Shown: positions 35,368 to 44,080 of the stretch, piece by piece
How the letters are laid out: the number at the start of each line of letters is the position of its first letter
How positions within the stretch are numbered: the first letter of the stretch is position 1
Source of the DNA: Streptococcus oralis subsp. dentisani
Lineage (GTDB): Bacteria > Bacillota > Bacilli > Lactobacillales > Streptococcaceae
Length of the DNA: 64,000 nucleotides
Direction: 5' to 3'
NCBI RefSeq assembly: GCF_007475365.1
Contig: NZ_CP034442.1
Location: forward strand, 868,001-932,000
Made by a program: the position numbers and the translations under genes
The notes under the pieces: generated by a model
Databases searched by the model: none
What the model saw: the letters and a program-made list of their open reading frames with translations, nothing else
Told to the model about the DNA's origin: nothing

Positions 35368-35830
35368 CTTCTTCCTCCCAAACTTGCTGATTTCTGCGAT
35401 TCAAGTATAGGATAACTCTATCCATAGAATAACTCCCAACGAGATAGATGATAACTGCTAGAACCACTTTTAGAGAGTACTTCCAAGTCAATAGACTGAC
35501 CAGTTCCTCGCGATTGCCTACGATATCAATCAATAAAATCACTATAGAAAATCCCAAAGCAGATAAAATTCTTTCTTTTCCAGTATTCTCAACAATATCT
35601 CGAATATCAATTCCCACATACATGCGGCGAATAATGGCATACAAACCTACTCCAATCAATAAAAGTAATTCTGGTGAATAGGATAGAAGCGTTAAATTAA
35701 AAATATAAACTTTGGCAAAAATTTCCAGTGCCAAAAATAGGCACATTCCCAAAAGAATTTCTCCTGAAATCTTTCCATCCAATTTTTCCGTACGTTCATC
35801 TTTGATAACAAGTTTTTTTCTATTTTTCAT
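35357..35830 (-). CDS. Small four-helix membrane protein 1 of the XRE unit
   Basis: A 157-residue protein with about four hydrophobic helices (near 24-48, 50-67, 90-107, 120-138), an N-terminal KDERTEKLDGK and a C-terminal WEEEDEK. Its function is unknown. The start codon lies inside the end of the XRE gene (eleven-base overlap), so translation is probably coupled. Its last residues WEEEDEK are identical to those of the XRE regulator because the DNA at the two gene junctions is the same. Confidence 0.75.
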   Translation of the reverse strand: MKNRKKLVIKDERTEKLDGKISGEILLGMCLFLALEIFAKVYIFNLTLLSYSPELLLLIGVGLYAIIRRMYVGIDIRDIVENTGKERILSALGFSIVILLIDIVGNREELVSLLTWKYSLKVVLAVIIYLVGSYSMDRVILYLNRRNQQVWEEEDEK

Positions 35831-36029
35831 CTTCTTCCTCCCAAAATAGTTGGTCTAATGTTTTTCCTAAGCATCTGCAAATGGACTGGCAGAGGGAGAG
35901 ACTCGGATTGTATTTCCCAGCTTCAATCAAGCCTATAGTCTGCCTAGTAACGCCCACAGCTTCGGCCAAATCCCCTTGTGTTAAATCACGCTCCACCCGA
36001 GCTAATTTTAACTTTAAATTTTTAGCCAC
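35820..36029 (-). CDS. Small XRE-family transcriptional regulator
   Basis: A 69-residue Cro/CI-type DNA-binding protein. The helix-turn-helix spans about 12-45 (TQGDLAEAVGVTRQTIGLIEAG), with the family-typical YNPSLSLCQSICRCLGKTLDQLFW tail. It starts at GTG, six bases after a GGAGG site. It heads a three-gene unit with two membrane proteins and probably regulates its own promoter. The C-terminal WEEEDEK overlaps the next start codon. Confidence 0.9.
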   Translation of the reverse strand: MAKNLKLKLARVERDLTQGDLAEAVGVTRQTIGLIEAGKYNPSLSLCQSICRCLGKTLDQLFWEEEDEK

Positions 36030-36177
36030 TAGCGTCCTCCTTCACATTCTTAAAAAGTTGCGCTTCTTTTAAAAACATTATACCATATATCTAACTTAAT
36101 GCAATATATAAATGTCATTTTGTAAGATTTTATTAACAAAAAAAACTCTCTACTACAAAAAATAGAGAGCATTGCCT

Positions 36178-36774
36178 TTAAATATAGGATTTCAAAATAT
36201 CAACGACATCACTTCTTTTCTTGACCTGATGGGCCTTTATGCCCAATTTCTGAGCTGCGTTTGTATTGTCCTCAATATCGTCTAGAAAGACACAATTTGT
36301 AGGATCTAGCTGGTATTTATCGAGAATCTCCTTAAACATTACCAAATCAGGCTTTATAGCTTTTATATCATAGGATAAGACAAAGCCATCTAAAAGTTCT
36401 TTTAAGGGAGATAGTTGCTCTTCCAGCAAGTCATAAAATACCTTTGAGGTATTGGACAAGACAAAGATGCGATGCCCCTTTTTCTTTAGTTCTGACAAGA
36501 CAGGAAAGACTTCCGTATAAATGTCAATGTAGCTAGGCCAGTTCCAGATAACTTCTTCGACCTTCTTTTGATAGGTCCTGCCAATCATTGACACAACTTT
36601 AAGCACCAACTCTTCTCTCGTCATGGTTCCAAGATCTAATCTTTCCCAAAGCCCCGACTGAAAAATGGCCTTATCTAAAATCAAATATTCTTCCTTCGTA
36701 TCCGAAACACCTTGTAAAATCTTATCCTTGTTCCATTCTAATAAAACGTTGCCCATATCTAGTATGATATCCAT
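36178..36774 (-). CDS. HAD-superfamily hydrolase (subfamily IA)
   Basis: A 198-residue phosphatase-type HAD protein. Motif I is the variant DMGNVLLEW (Asp6), motif II is the FVLSNTS serine/threonine, motif III uses the lysine in AIKPDLVMF and motif IV is FLDDIEDN. The D-x-G-N-V motif I is shared with YihX-like sugar phosphatases. An alpha-helical cap lies at about 15-85. The substrate is unknown. The GGAGG site and ATG fit well. It is close to, but probably not in, an operon with the upstream acetyltransferase gene. Confidence 0.87.
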   Translation of the reverse strand: MDIILDMGNVLLEWNKDKILQGVSDTKEEYLILDKAIFQSGLWERLDLGTMTREELVLKVVSMIGRTYQKKVEEVIWNWPSYIDIYTEVFPVLSELKKKGHRIFVLSNTSKVFYDLLEEQLSPLKELLDGFVLSYDIKAIKPDLVMFKEILDKYQLDPTNCVFLDDIEDNTNAAQKLGIKAHQVKKRSDVVDILKSYI

Positions 36775-36833
36775 TAGCCCACCTCCATAGTGATGTGAAG
36801 ATTTCCTCTCTGCTTTATGCCTTCATGTTTACC

Positions 36834-37244
36834 TTACAAATCCTTTTGGTAATAATATCTTTGCCCTGTGTAGGGATAGTCTTGCAAGGTAAAGACTTCC
36901 TTGTAGCCATGCCTTTTATAAAAATCTGGCGCTTGAAACTGGTAAGTATTCACGAAAGCAAACTGACAGTTTCGTTTCTTAGCTTCACTTTCAACTTCCT
37001 GCAATAGTTTTGAACCGATTCCCTGTCCTCGCGATTCCTCTTTCACAAACAAATACTCGATTTCCAACCAATTTCCGAAAGTCTCTGCTACCAAGCCCGC
37101 CAAGAGATTGCCCTTTTCATCTTCGACATAAAGATTCAGTGGCTCGCTTTCAGCCTCTTCTCTTTTGGAACGATTATAAGCACGAATCAGATTTCCTATT
37201 TCTTGCGCTTTCTGGGACGCTTTATTTTCCAATCTAAAGTGCAT
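36834..37244 (-). CDS. GNAT acetyltransferase
   Basis: A 136-residue compact GNAT protein. The acetyl-CoA-binding loop is in VKEESRGQGIGSKLLQEVE (about 74-92), and the C-terminal FYKRHGYKEVFTL is the usual late motif. The target is unknown. A GAAGGAGG site precedes the ATG. It is 60 bases upstream of the HAD gene on the same strand. Confidence 0.87.
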   Translation of the reverse strand: MHFRLENKASQKAQEIGNLIRAYNRSKREEAESEPLNLYVEDEKGNLLAGLVAETFGNWLEIEYLFVKEESRGQGIGSKLLQEVESEAKKRNCQFAFVNTYQFQAPDFYKRHGYKEVFTLQDYPYTGQRYYYQKDL

Positions 37245-37343
37245 CCAAACCTCCTTCGAACTGTTACAGCTTGATTATAATCTTATTTCAATAGACTGTC
37301 AAACTAAAAAGAACTCACCAAGCAAAGTTGATGAGTTCATGAT

Positions 37344-38708
37344 TTATTTCCTAAATTTCCACTGGCTATAAATTCCGAAACCGATAATCCAGATAGCAGA
37401 ACCAACTGCCCCCATGAAGGTAGACTCTTGTAAAAAGAGGGTTACAAAGACAAAAATAAAGAAGAGCATGGTTAAAGGATTTAAGAAACGATACTGAGGC
37501 ATGAGGTAGCCATCCGCCATGAAGTCTTGTGACTTGCGGTATTTGAGATGAGCCACCATGATCAAGATATAAATCGCGATGTAAACACCTGATGAAGACG
37601 CCGTAATCAAAGCAAAGGCATCGGAAACACCTGGCAAAACATTGATAAAGGCAGCTAGAGCAATCAAGATTGCTGAGGCAATAATGGCATTTTGCGGAAC
37701 ATTGTGACGAGAAAGATTATCTGCCTTGATCGCTTTTAAGAAGCGATTGGGTGAATCATGGGCAATCTGGTAAAGGTGTCGCCCTGTTGAATAGAGGGTT
37801 GAATTAAGAGCAGATGCTGCCGACGTCAAAACAACGAAGTTAATCAGAGCTGCCGCCCACTTGATACCTGCTAGCTCAAAAACCGTTACAAATGGTGAAT
37901 CTGAAGAAGCAAGTTCTCTCCAGGGAATGATAGACATAATGGCTAATAGGGCTCCACCATAGAAGAAGACAATTCGGAGGGGAATTTCTTTAACTGCTTT
38001 TGGCAAAACCTGACGAGGATTCTTGGTTTCAGAAGTTGTCACTCCGATAAACTCAATCATCAGATAGGCAAAAAATACCATTTGAAAAGCCATGACAAAG
38101 TTCATAACACCGTTTGGGAAAAGAGAGAACTGATTGCTGATATTTGCCAAACTTGCAGCACCATGCGGTGTCTCAAATCCTGTCAAAACCATAAAGGCTC
38201 CCGTTGCAATCATAGCTAAAATAGCCACAATTTTAACCATAGCAAACCAAAACTCGACTTCTCCAAAGAGCTTAACTGCAATCAGATTGACCAAGGCCAA
38301 AATCGTTAAAAAGACAATCTGGATCAGCCAACTAGGCCAGCTAGGAAACCAAAACTGAACATAATGCGAGATCGCAGTGATTTCTGCCATACCGATAAAG
38401 ACAACAGACAACCAATAAGACCAAACCGAGAAATAACCCCAGCCTTTCCCCAAATGACGGGTGATAAAGTTGATAAAAGTATGTTGTTCTGGATCCTGGT
38501 AGAGCATCTCTCCAACAGCCCTCATCATCAAAAACATAAAGGCTCCTGTAATCATGTAAATCAGGATGATAGAAGGTCCAGTAAGGCTGATGGAGCGACC
38601 GGCACCTAGGAAAAGACCTGTTCCGATTGTTCCCGCAATAGCCATCACCTGAACATGGCGATTGGTTAATCCACGATCCATCTTATTTTTTTTCTTATTT
38701 TCACTCAT
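37344..38708 (-). CDS. AAT-family amino acid permease
   Basis: A 454-residue transporter when started at MSENKKKNKMDRGLTNRH, which follows an AGGAG site; an in-frame ATG at 38729 has none. About twelve hydrophobic segments are visible. LTNRHVQVMAIAGTIGTGLFLGAG is the signature of the amino acid/polyamine/cation family, and the body resembles the CycA/YtnA branch (D-alanine, glycine, serine or proline). The substrate is not decided by sequence. It lies alone between greA and the GNAT gene. Confidence 0.87.
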   Translation of the reverse strand: MSENKKKNKMDRGLTNRHVQVMAIAGTIGTGLFLGAGRSISLTGPSIILIYMITGAFMFLMMRAVGEMLYQDPEQHTFINFITRHLGKGWGYFSVWSYWLSVVFIGMAEITAISHYVQFWFPSWPSWLIQIVFLTILALVNLIAVKLFGEVEFWFAMVKIVAILAMIATGAFMVLTGFETPHGAASLANISNQFSLFPNGVMNFVMAFQMVFFAYLMIEFIGVTTSETKNPRQVLPKAVKEIPLRIVFFYGGALLAIMSIIPWRELASSDSPFVTVFELAGIKWAAALINFVVLTSAASALNSTLYSTGRHLYQIAHDSPNRFLKAIKADNLSRHNVPQNAIIASAILIALAAFINVLPGVSDAFALITASSSGVYIAIYILIMVAHLKYRKSQDFMADGYLMPQYRFLNPLTMLFFIFVFVTLFLQESTFMGAVGSAIWIIGFGIYSQWKFRK

Positions 38709-38735
38709 ATAGTCTCCTATTTTATTCAAAAAACC

Positions 38736-38777
38736 AAAAAGGAGTTGAGCAAGGCAAAGCCTCTACTACTCCTTTTT
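38736..38777 (-). terminator. greA terminator
   Basis: Outer arms aaaaaggagt / actccttttt with further internal pairing (gag...ctc), and a T-rich minus-strand tail (ttttggttttttg). It lies just past the greA stop. Confidence 0.75.
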
Positions 38778-38785
38778 CATTCTAT

Positions 38786-39268
38786 TTAGGCTGTTTTTTC
38801 AACCTTTAAGATTTTGACATCATAGCTACCAACTGGTGTTTCAATGGTCGCTGTATCACCAGTCTTCTTGCCGATCAAGGCTTGTCCAATTGGGCTCTCA
38901 TTTGAAACCTTACCAGCAAAAGCATCTGCACCTGCGGAACCGACGATGATATAGACTTCTTTGTCATCTTCACCGATTTCTTGGATCGTTACAGTCTTAC
39001 CGATTGCTACCTCATCTTGGGCAACTGCATCGCTATTAACGATTTCAGCATAGCGAATTTTTGTTTCTAGACTTGAAATTTGTCCTTCAACAAAAGCTTG
39101 CTCATCCTTAGCTGCTTCATACTCACTATTTTCTGAAAGGTCTCCGTAGGAACGAGCAATTTTGATACGTTCTACCACTTCAGGACGACGAACGAGTTTC
39201 AACTCCTCTAATTCTTTTTCTAGTTTTTCCTTCTCTTCAAGGGTCATTGGGTAAGTTTTTTCTGCCAT
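38786..39268 (-). CDS. greA: Transcription elongation factor GreA
   Basis: A 160-residue protein when started at [16 protein letters not shown]; the frame opens three codons earlier. An N-terminal coiled coil (about 8-75, with the tip acidic residues in [18 protein letters not shown]) enters the RNA polymerase secondary channel. The C-terminal FKBP-like domain contains [14 protein letters not shown]. It rescues backtracked polymerase by stimulating transcript cleavage. It follows mltG, as in relatives, with a terminator-type hairpin between them. Confidence 0.97.
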   Translation of the reverse strand: MAEKTYPMTLEEKEKLEKELEELKLVRRPEVVERIKIARSYGDLSENSEYEAAKDEQAFVEGQISSLETKIRYAEIVNSDAVAQDEVAIGKTVTIQEIGEDDKEVYIIVGSAGADAFAGKVSNESPIGQALIGKKTGDTATIETPVGSYDVKILKVEKTA

Positions 39269-39305
39269 TTTTCTCAACTTTCTTTTCTTAATTTGTTTTT
39301 AAAAC

Positions 39306-39333
39306 AAAATTATGTGGAAAACCACATAATTTT
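39306..39333 (-). terminator. Hairpin at the mltG stop codon
   Basis: Perfect twelve-base stem aaaattatgtgg / ccacataatttt with a four-base loop; the mltG TAA lies in the first arm. The minus strand continues gttttaaaa, so it probably terminates or attenuates before greA. Confidence 0.75.
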
Positions 39334-41005
39334 AGTTTGAACTACTTGATTGGGTTAATTTGCTATTGATGTGTTCTGCAACGTTTTGATCATGTTCTTC
39401 TTTGGTCGTTGCAAAGTACACTTTACCATCTTCGACATTGGCTACAAAGTATAAGTAGTCACTCTTTGTCTGATTTACACTTGCTTCGATGGCATCCAGA
39501 CTTGGACTGTCTACCGGTCCAGGCATGAGGCCAAGGTGTGTATAAACATTGTAAGGTGAATCAATCGTTGTATCAATTCCAGCATCATCCGCTAGGCTAA
39601 TCTTTTGACCAAGCTTGCCTTGAGCATACAGGATAGCGATATTACTTTGAAGCGGCATACCGAGATTTAGGCGATTATAGAAGACACCAGCAATTTTCTT
39701 GCGGTCTTCCGTCTTGGCACCTTCTTTTTCAACAAGAGAAGCGATACTGAGCAATTCATTGACAGTCAGATTCTTTTCTTTGATCGTAGCGTAATATGGT
39801 GACAAGGCTTTATCCATAGCAGCTAACATCTCATCAATCAAACTTTCAACTGTAGTGCTTTCTTTGATGGTATAAGTTGCTGGGAAAAGGTAACCTTCTA
39901 GGCGATAACGAACCCCGCTATCTTTTGTTGGTAGACTTCCAAGCAAGTTTGGATACTTGGCTACTAATTGTGAGATAAAGGTCTCATCTTGAGCTTTTGC
40001 CAAGAAAGCATCCGCAGTAAGCGGCTCTTTAAATTCACCTTGAAGTTGCCCTACTGTTTGAGCGATTTGCTCTAATGTATATCCTTCTGGAATTGTCAGG
40101 CTTGCAAGAGCTGGTTCTTGAGGTTCAGGAGTTCCACCTTTTTGCAATTCTTGGATCAATTCATCTGTACTCATGCTCTTCTTCAAGTTGTAATAACCTG
40201 ATTTTAAGTCTGCACTCTTATATTTAGCATACAAACTAAAGATAAGTCCATGTTTTACCAAACCAGATTTTTCCAAAGTGCTCCCAATTTCTTGAATATT
40301 TGAACCTTCTGGGATTTGAACCGTTACGTAGTCCTTAGAGCTCGCATCAACTGGTTTTAAGGATTCTTGAACGTATCCATAACCAAAGAATCCACCAATA
40401 CCTACGAGCACTAGGAGAACTAGGAAAGTTAGCAAGCAACCTTTGGCTTTTGATTTCTTCTTTTTCTTAGCTGGTTTTACTCCTTCACGGCGACTACGAC
40501 TTGGAGAATCTGTTAGGTTATCAACTTTCTCAACTGGAGCAGGGACTACATTCTCCACAACAGGAGGGACTGATTCTTCTTTATTGTCATCCATTTTATA
40601 GGAAACAGCCACTTTAGTTGGAGTAGTATTAAACTCTTTCTCTTCCTTTTTAGGCTCTACAGCATCAATCTTGGCTGGTGCAGGCTCTTCTAGTTTTGAC
40701 TCTTCTGGTTCTGGTGCTGGTGCTGTCACTTCGCTTGATTCAAAACTTGGGCGTGGTGGCACACTTGGGGCATTTTTAAGGATTTCATCGACAGTTGACA
40801 GAGAGTCTACCATTAAATCTTCTGTGGCAAGATTTGATTCTTGTTCAGAAGGGGCAGGTGGAGTTACTTGAGAAGATGGAGTTGGTGGGGTAGTTGGACT
40901 TTCATCCTCTTTTCCTCTTCTTTCTCTCTCTCTGACTCTCTCTAAATCGCGTAAAATCTGTTCTTTAAAGCTTAATGTTTCTTCTTCTCTTGATTTCTCG
41001 CTCAA
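39332..41005 (-). CDS. mltG: Endolytic peptidoglycan transglycosylase MltG
   Basis: A 557-residue membrane protein. I start it at the TTG reading M-S-E-K-S-R-E-E-E, eight bases after AAGGAGG and matching the pneumococcal N-terminus; the frame extends to 41038. A long cytoplasmic Pro/Glu-rich region (to about 185) carries a KKKKKSK patch, one transmembrane helix lies at about 190-215, then a LysM-like and a YceG catalytic domain follow. The catalytic glutamate is in SLVEKEGAKTEDR. It trims nascent peptidoglycan with the elongasome (PBP2b, MreCD). The N-terminal region is repeat-poor and probably divergent between strains. Confidence 0.94.
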   Translation of the reverse strand: MSEKSREEETLSFKEQILRDLERVRERERRGKEDESPTTPPTPSSQVTPPAPSEQESNLATEDLMVDSLSTVDEILKNAPSVPPRPSFESSEVTAPAPEPEESKLEEPAPAKIDAVEPKKEEKEFNTTPTKVAVSYKMDDNKEESVPPVVENVVPAPVEKVDNLTDSPSRSRREGVKPAKKKKKSKAKGCLLTFLVLLVLVGIGGFFGYGYVQESLKPVDASSKDYVTVQIPEGSNIQEIGSTLEKSGLVKHGLIFSLYAKYKSADLKSGYYNLKKSMSTDELIQELQKGGTPEPQEPALASLTIPEGYTLEQIAQTVGQLQGEFKEPLTADAFLAKAQDETFISQLVAKYPNLLGSLPTKDSGVRYRLEGYLFPATYTIKESTTVESLIDEMLAAMDKALSPYYATIKEKNLTVNELLSIASLVEKEGAKTEDRKKIAGVFYNRLNLGMPLQSNIAILYAQGKLGQKISLADDAGIDTTIDSPYNVYTHLGLMPGPVDSPSLDAIEASVNQTKSDYLYFVANVEDGKVYFATTKEEHDQNVAEHINSKLTQSSSSN

Positions 41006-41100
41006 AAGCTTTACCTCCTTGTTGGCAATCCATAACATTATATCTTAAAAGTCGCAGAAAAGCAACAAAATATACCTTTCTCCAACTATATTTCTTGTTT

Positions 41101-41589
41101 TCAAGGCTTCCAAACCATGTTATACCAAGTCTCACCTGCATAGGTGGACTGGGATATTCCTTCATTAACAAATCCATGTTTTTCGTAATAGGAGATAAGG
41201 TAATCATGACAGGTCAGGTTAATGCCTTCTCGTTCATGTTCTAAAGCGACTTCCTTCAGAGCACTTAACAGTTTTTTCCCCACTCCCAAAGCTTGCGCTT
41301 CCTTAGCTATGGAGAGACAGGTCACAGAAATATAACCTCCAGGTTTATGGCTATAGTCTTTTATTTCTTCTGTAAAGGACTGATCTTGTAGATGACGATG
41401 TGGGACGACCGGACCTTCAATGTAGCCAAGGATACGTCCCTCTTTTTCAGCGACGAGAAAGCTGGTCTGAATTTCCCGCAAATGGGCCTCAAAGACCGAA
41501 CGAGGAATGGCTTCTTCAAGGGAGAAATTCTCCAGCTCTATCTCTAAAATACGATCTAAATCCGAAAATCTTGCTTGTCTGATTTTCAT
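41101..41589 (-). CDS. GNAT acetyltransferase (AANAT-like)
   Basis: A 162-residue GNAT protein resembling arylalkylamine N-acetyltransferase-like bacterial members: IRQARFSDLDRILEIE at the start, SIAKEAQALGVGKKLLSAL for the acetyl-CoA loop (about 93-111) and a late SYYEKHGFVNEG. Its start overlaps the stop of the upstream GNAT gene by four bases, so the two are coupled. The target is unknown. The pair lies between murC and mltG. Confidence 0.87.
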   Translation of the reverse strand: MKIRQARFSDLDRILEIELENFSLEEAIPRSVFEAHLREIQTSFLVAEKEGRILGYIEGPVVPHRHLQDQSFTEEIKDYSHKPGGYISVTCLSIAKEAQALGVGKKLLSALKEVALEHEREGINLTCHDYLISYYEKHGFVNEGISQSTYAGETWYNMVWKP

Positions 41590-42065
41590 ATTTCCTCCTG
41601 ATAAAAAGGATTAGCCCAAGTCAGATACCATTCAGAACCACTGCCATAATGACTCCCTGTCACTTCTTCCTCAACAAAGCCATTCATTTCAAAATATGAT
41701 AGTAACTCATCAGGACTTTGCAAAAGAATACCTTGGTAATCTAGCTCGACAGTCACTTGTTTCAAGCTGGCAAGGAGAAGAGTTCCCAAACCTTGCCCAA
41801 GACGGTCTGGATGAATGGCTAGATGCTTGATTTCAAGGCTCGCGCTTGTTTGAGTGTGAGTTCCTGACAATTCAGCCCCAAGAATATAGCCCACAAGCTG
41901 GTTTTCATCTCTAGCTACAAGAAAGGTACCCGCAGTCTTGCGGATACTCTCTTCTAAGGATTGGAGGCTAAGTGACTCTTCTGATGAAGGATTGGCTTCT
42001 TCAATCGCCAACATTTCGTCTAAATCTGATAAGGTGGCTTGCCTTATAGTGATTGGAATTTCCAT
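41586..42065 (-). CDS. GNAT acetyltransferase
   Basis: A 159-residue GNAT protein when started at MEIPITIRQATLSDLDE, five bases after an AAGGAAAA site; the in-frame ATG at 42086 lacks a ribosome site and overlaps murC. The acetyl-CoA loop is in HLAIHPDRLGQGLGTLLLASL. It resembles the next gene at low similarity and the two overlap by four bases, so they may be an old tandem pair or work together. Its target is unknown. Confidence 0.86.
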   Translation of the reverse strand: MEIPITIRQATLSDLDEMLAIEEANPSSEESLSLQSLEESIRKTAGTFLVARDENQLVGYILGAELSGTHTQTSASLEIKHLAIHPDRLGQGLGTLLLASLKQVTVELDYQGILLQSPDELLSYFEMNGFVEEEVTGSHYGSGSEWYLTWANPFYQEEI

Positions 42066-42075
42066 CTGGTTTTCC

Positions 42076-43410
42076 TTATTGGACATTGCTTGTCAAGTTA
42101 GACAAAAGACCTTCAAATGAGTACTCATAGGTTTGGATGTCTCCGGCACCCATAAAGACATAGACAGCATTGTCATGGTCTAGGAGTGGCGATACATTTT
42201 CAACGGTGATGACTTGGTTTTTCTTAGTGATCTTGCTTGCTAGATCTTCTACCTTGACATCTCCGTGATCTACCTCACGTGCTGATCCATAGATTTGCGC
42301 TAAGTAGACTGCATCTGCCTGATTCAAGGCTTGGGCAAAATCATCCAACAAGGCGATGGTTCTTGTAAAGGTATGCGGTTGGAAGATTGCTACGATTTCC
42401 TTGCTTGGGTATTTCTGACGAGCCGCATCCAAGGTCGCGATGATTTCTGTTGGATGGTGGGCAAAGTCATCAATGATCACTGTATCATTGACAATTTTCT
42501 CAGTGAAACGACGCTTGACACCCGCAAAGGTTTTCAAGTGTTCACGCACCAAGTTCAAATCAAATCCTGCTGTGTAAAGAAGACCAATAACAGCTGTCGC
42601 ATTCATGATATTGTGACGACCAAAGGTTGGAATGTGGAATTGTCCCAATTCTTGACCACGGAAGTGAACTGTAAAGGTTGATCCAGTCGTAGAACGAAGG
42701 AGATCACTAGCTACAAAGTCATTGCCCTCAGCTTCAAACCCATAGTAATAGATTGGCGCATTGGCTGTGATCTTACGCAACTCAGCATCCTCACCGTATA
42801 CAAACAAACCTTTGGTAATTTGTTTGGCATAGTCGTTAAAGGCATTGAAAACATCCTCTAGACTTGTAAAGTAGTCTGGATGATCAAAGTCAATGTTGGT
42901 GATGATAGAGTATTCTGGATGGTAAGGCATGAAATGGCGCTCGTATTCGTCTGATTCGAAGACAAAATATTTAGCATTTTCTGAACCACGACCTGTCCCA
43001 TCACCAATCAAAAAGCTGGTGTCTGTGATGTGAGACAAGACGTGTGACAACATACCAGTCGTTGAAGTTTTCCCATGTGCTCCTGCCACTCCCATGCTGA
43101 CAAAGTCGCGCATAAAGCTACCTAGGAATTCGTGGTAACGTTTGTAGCTGATACCATTTTGATCTGCATAGGCGATTTCAACGTTGTTATCTGGACGGAA
43201 GGCATTTCCAGCGATAATCTCCACATCACCTTGTAGGTTCTTTTCATCAAAAGGAAGAATCGCAATTCCTGCCTGCTCTAGTCCACGTTGAGTAAAGTAG
43301 TACTTTTCAACGTCTGACCCTTGAACCTTATGCCCCATTTGGTGCAACATCAAGGCCAAGGCACTCATCCCTGATCCCTTGATTCCAATAAAATGATATG
43401 TTTTTGACAT
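42076..43410 (-). CDS. murC: UDP-N-acetylmuramate--L-alanine ligase MurC
   Basis: A 444-residue ATP-dependent ligase. The N-terminal UDP-binding motif is [16 protein letters not shown] (7-22), the ATP loop is [12 protein letters not shown] (about 110-121), followed by ESDEYERHF and the C-terminal domain with [11 protein letters not shown] and MGAGDI. It adds L-alanine to UDP-MurNAc, the first step of the peptide stem. The order SNF2 helicase, hypothetical, murC, GNATs, mltG, greA is as I recall from pneumococcus. Confidence 0.97.
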   Translation of the reverse strand: MSKTYHFIGIKGSGMSALALMLHQMGHKVQGSDVEKYYFTQRGLEQAGIAILPFDEKNLQGDVEIIAGNAFRPDNNVEIAYADQNGISYKRYHEFLGSFMRDFVSMGVAGAHGKTSTTGMLSHVLSHITDTSFLIGDGTGRGSENAKYFVFESDEYERHFMPYHPEYSIITNIDFDHPDYFTSLEDVFNAFNDYAKQITKGLFVYGEDAELRKITANAPIYYYGFEAEGNDFVASDLLRSTTGSTFTVHFRGQELGQFHIPTFGRHNIMNATAVIGLLYTAGFDLNLVREHLKTFAGVKRRFTEKIVNDTVIIDDFAHHPTEIIATLDAARQKYPSKEIVAIFQPHTFTRTIALLDDFAQALNQADAVYLAQIYGSAREVDHGDVKVEDLASKITKKNQVITVENVSPLLDHDNAVYVFMGAGDIQTYEYSFEGLLSNLTSNVQ

Positions 43411-43421
43411 GCTTTTCTCCC

Positions 43422-44033
43422 TTATTCAGTGATTCTTGTCAGATTCAACTCTTGGGCAACCTGACGTTCCTGTTCTGTTTGCTTATTCTTTTTATTATAG
43501 ATTTGACTCTTCTTTAGAAAATCATAGTTGTTCTTTTTATTTTTTCCCGTTTGGGTTTTCGGAGTTGGAGTCGCCACTTGGCCAACCTCTTCAGCTAGAA
43601 TATAGTGAGACTGGATCAAGTTTTTGCTAAACTTGGCAAACTCACCTGGATTTTCCTTTTGAAATGGTGCTGTTGGTTGGCTTCCATGACGAGCATGTGT
43701 GGAAGAAGAATGACGTCTGGTATGATTAACGTCTTGCGTCAAGTATTTGGCTGAACGTTTCTTTTTTAGATCCGCACGCGCTTCTTCTCGAGCCATCTCA
43801 GCATAAGTCTTTTCAACTTTTTTTACTTCTGGAGCTGGTTCTGGCTTTTTGCTAACCACAGGAGCAACTACACTAGCTTTCTCAACAATAGGAGACCATT
43901 CTAAATAGTTTTTATCGCGGTAATCGCCTTTGATATTGCTGATAAAGTCAGACTCATCATACAAGTCCATGACTGGCATTTCGGTCAGCATGATCTCATC
44001 ATCTGACACCAATGGAAATCGATCTTGTTTCAT
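43422..44033 (-). CDS. Conserved hypothetical streptococcal protein upstream of murC
   Basis: A 203-residue soluble protein with no signal peptide or transmembrane helix. The N-terminal part is acidic ([21 protein letters not shown]), followed by a Pro/Val/Lys linker (about 55-75), a basic segment ([20 protein letters not shown]), a Ser/His-rich stretch and a lysine/asparagine-rich C-terminus. It looks largely disordered and partly nucleic-acid- or membrane-surface-binding by charge. I recognise it only as the conserved gene between the SNF2 helicase and murC. The function is unknown; the genomic link to murC and mltG suggests an envelope or division role. Confidence 0.8.
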   Translation of the reverse strand: MKQDRFPLVSDDEIMLTEMPVMDLYDESDFISNIKGDYRDKNYLEWSPIVEKASVVAPVVSKKPEPAPEVKKVEKTYAEMAREEARADLKKKRSAKYLTQDVNHTRRHSSSTHARHGSQPTAPFQKENPGEFAKFSKNLIQSHYILAEEVGQVATPTPKTQTGKNKKNNYDFLKKSQIYNKKNKQTEQERQVAQELNLTRITE

Positions 44034-44080
44034 TTTGTATTTCCTTTCAACACTTCATTATAGCGTATTGTCTTGATTTT

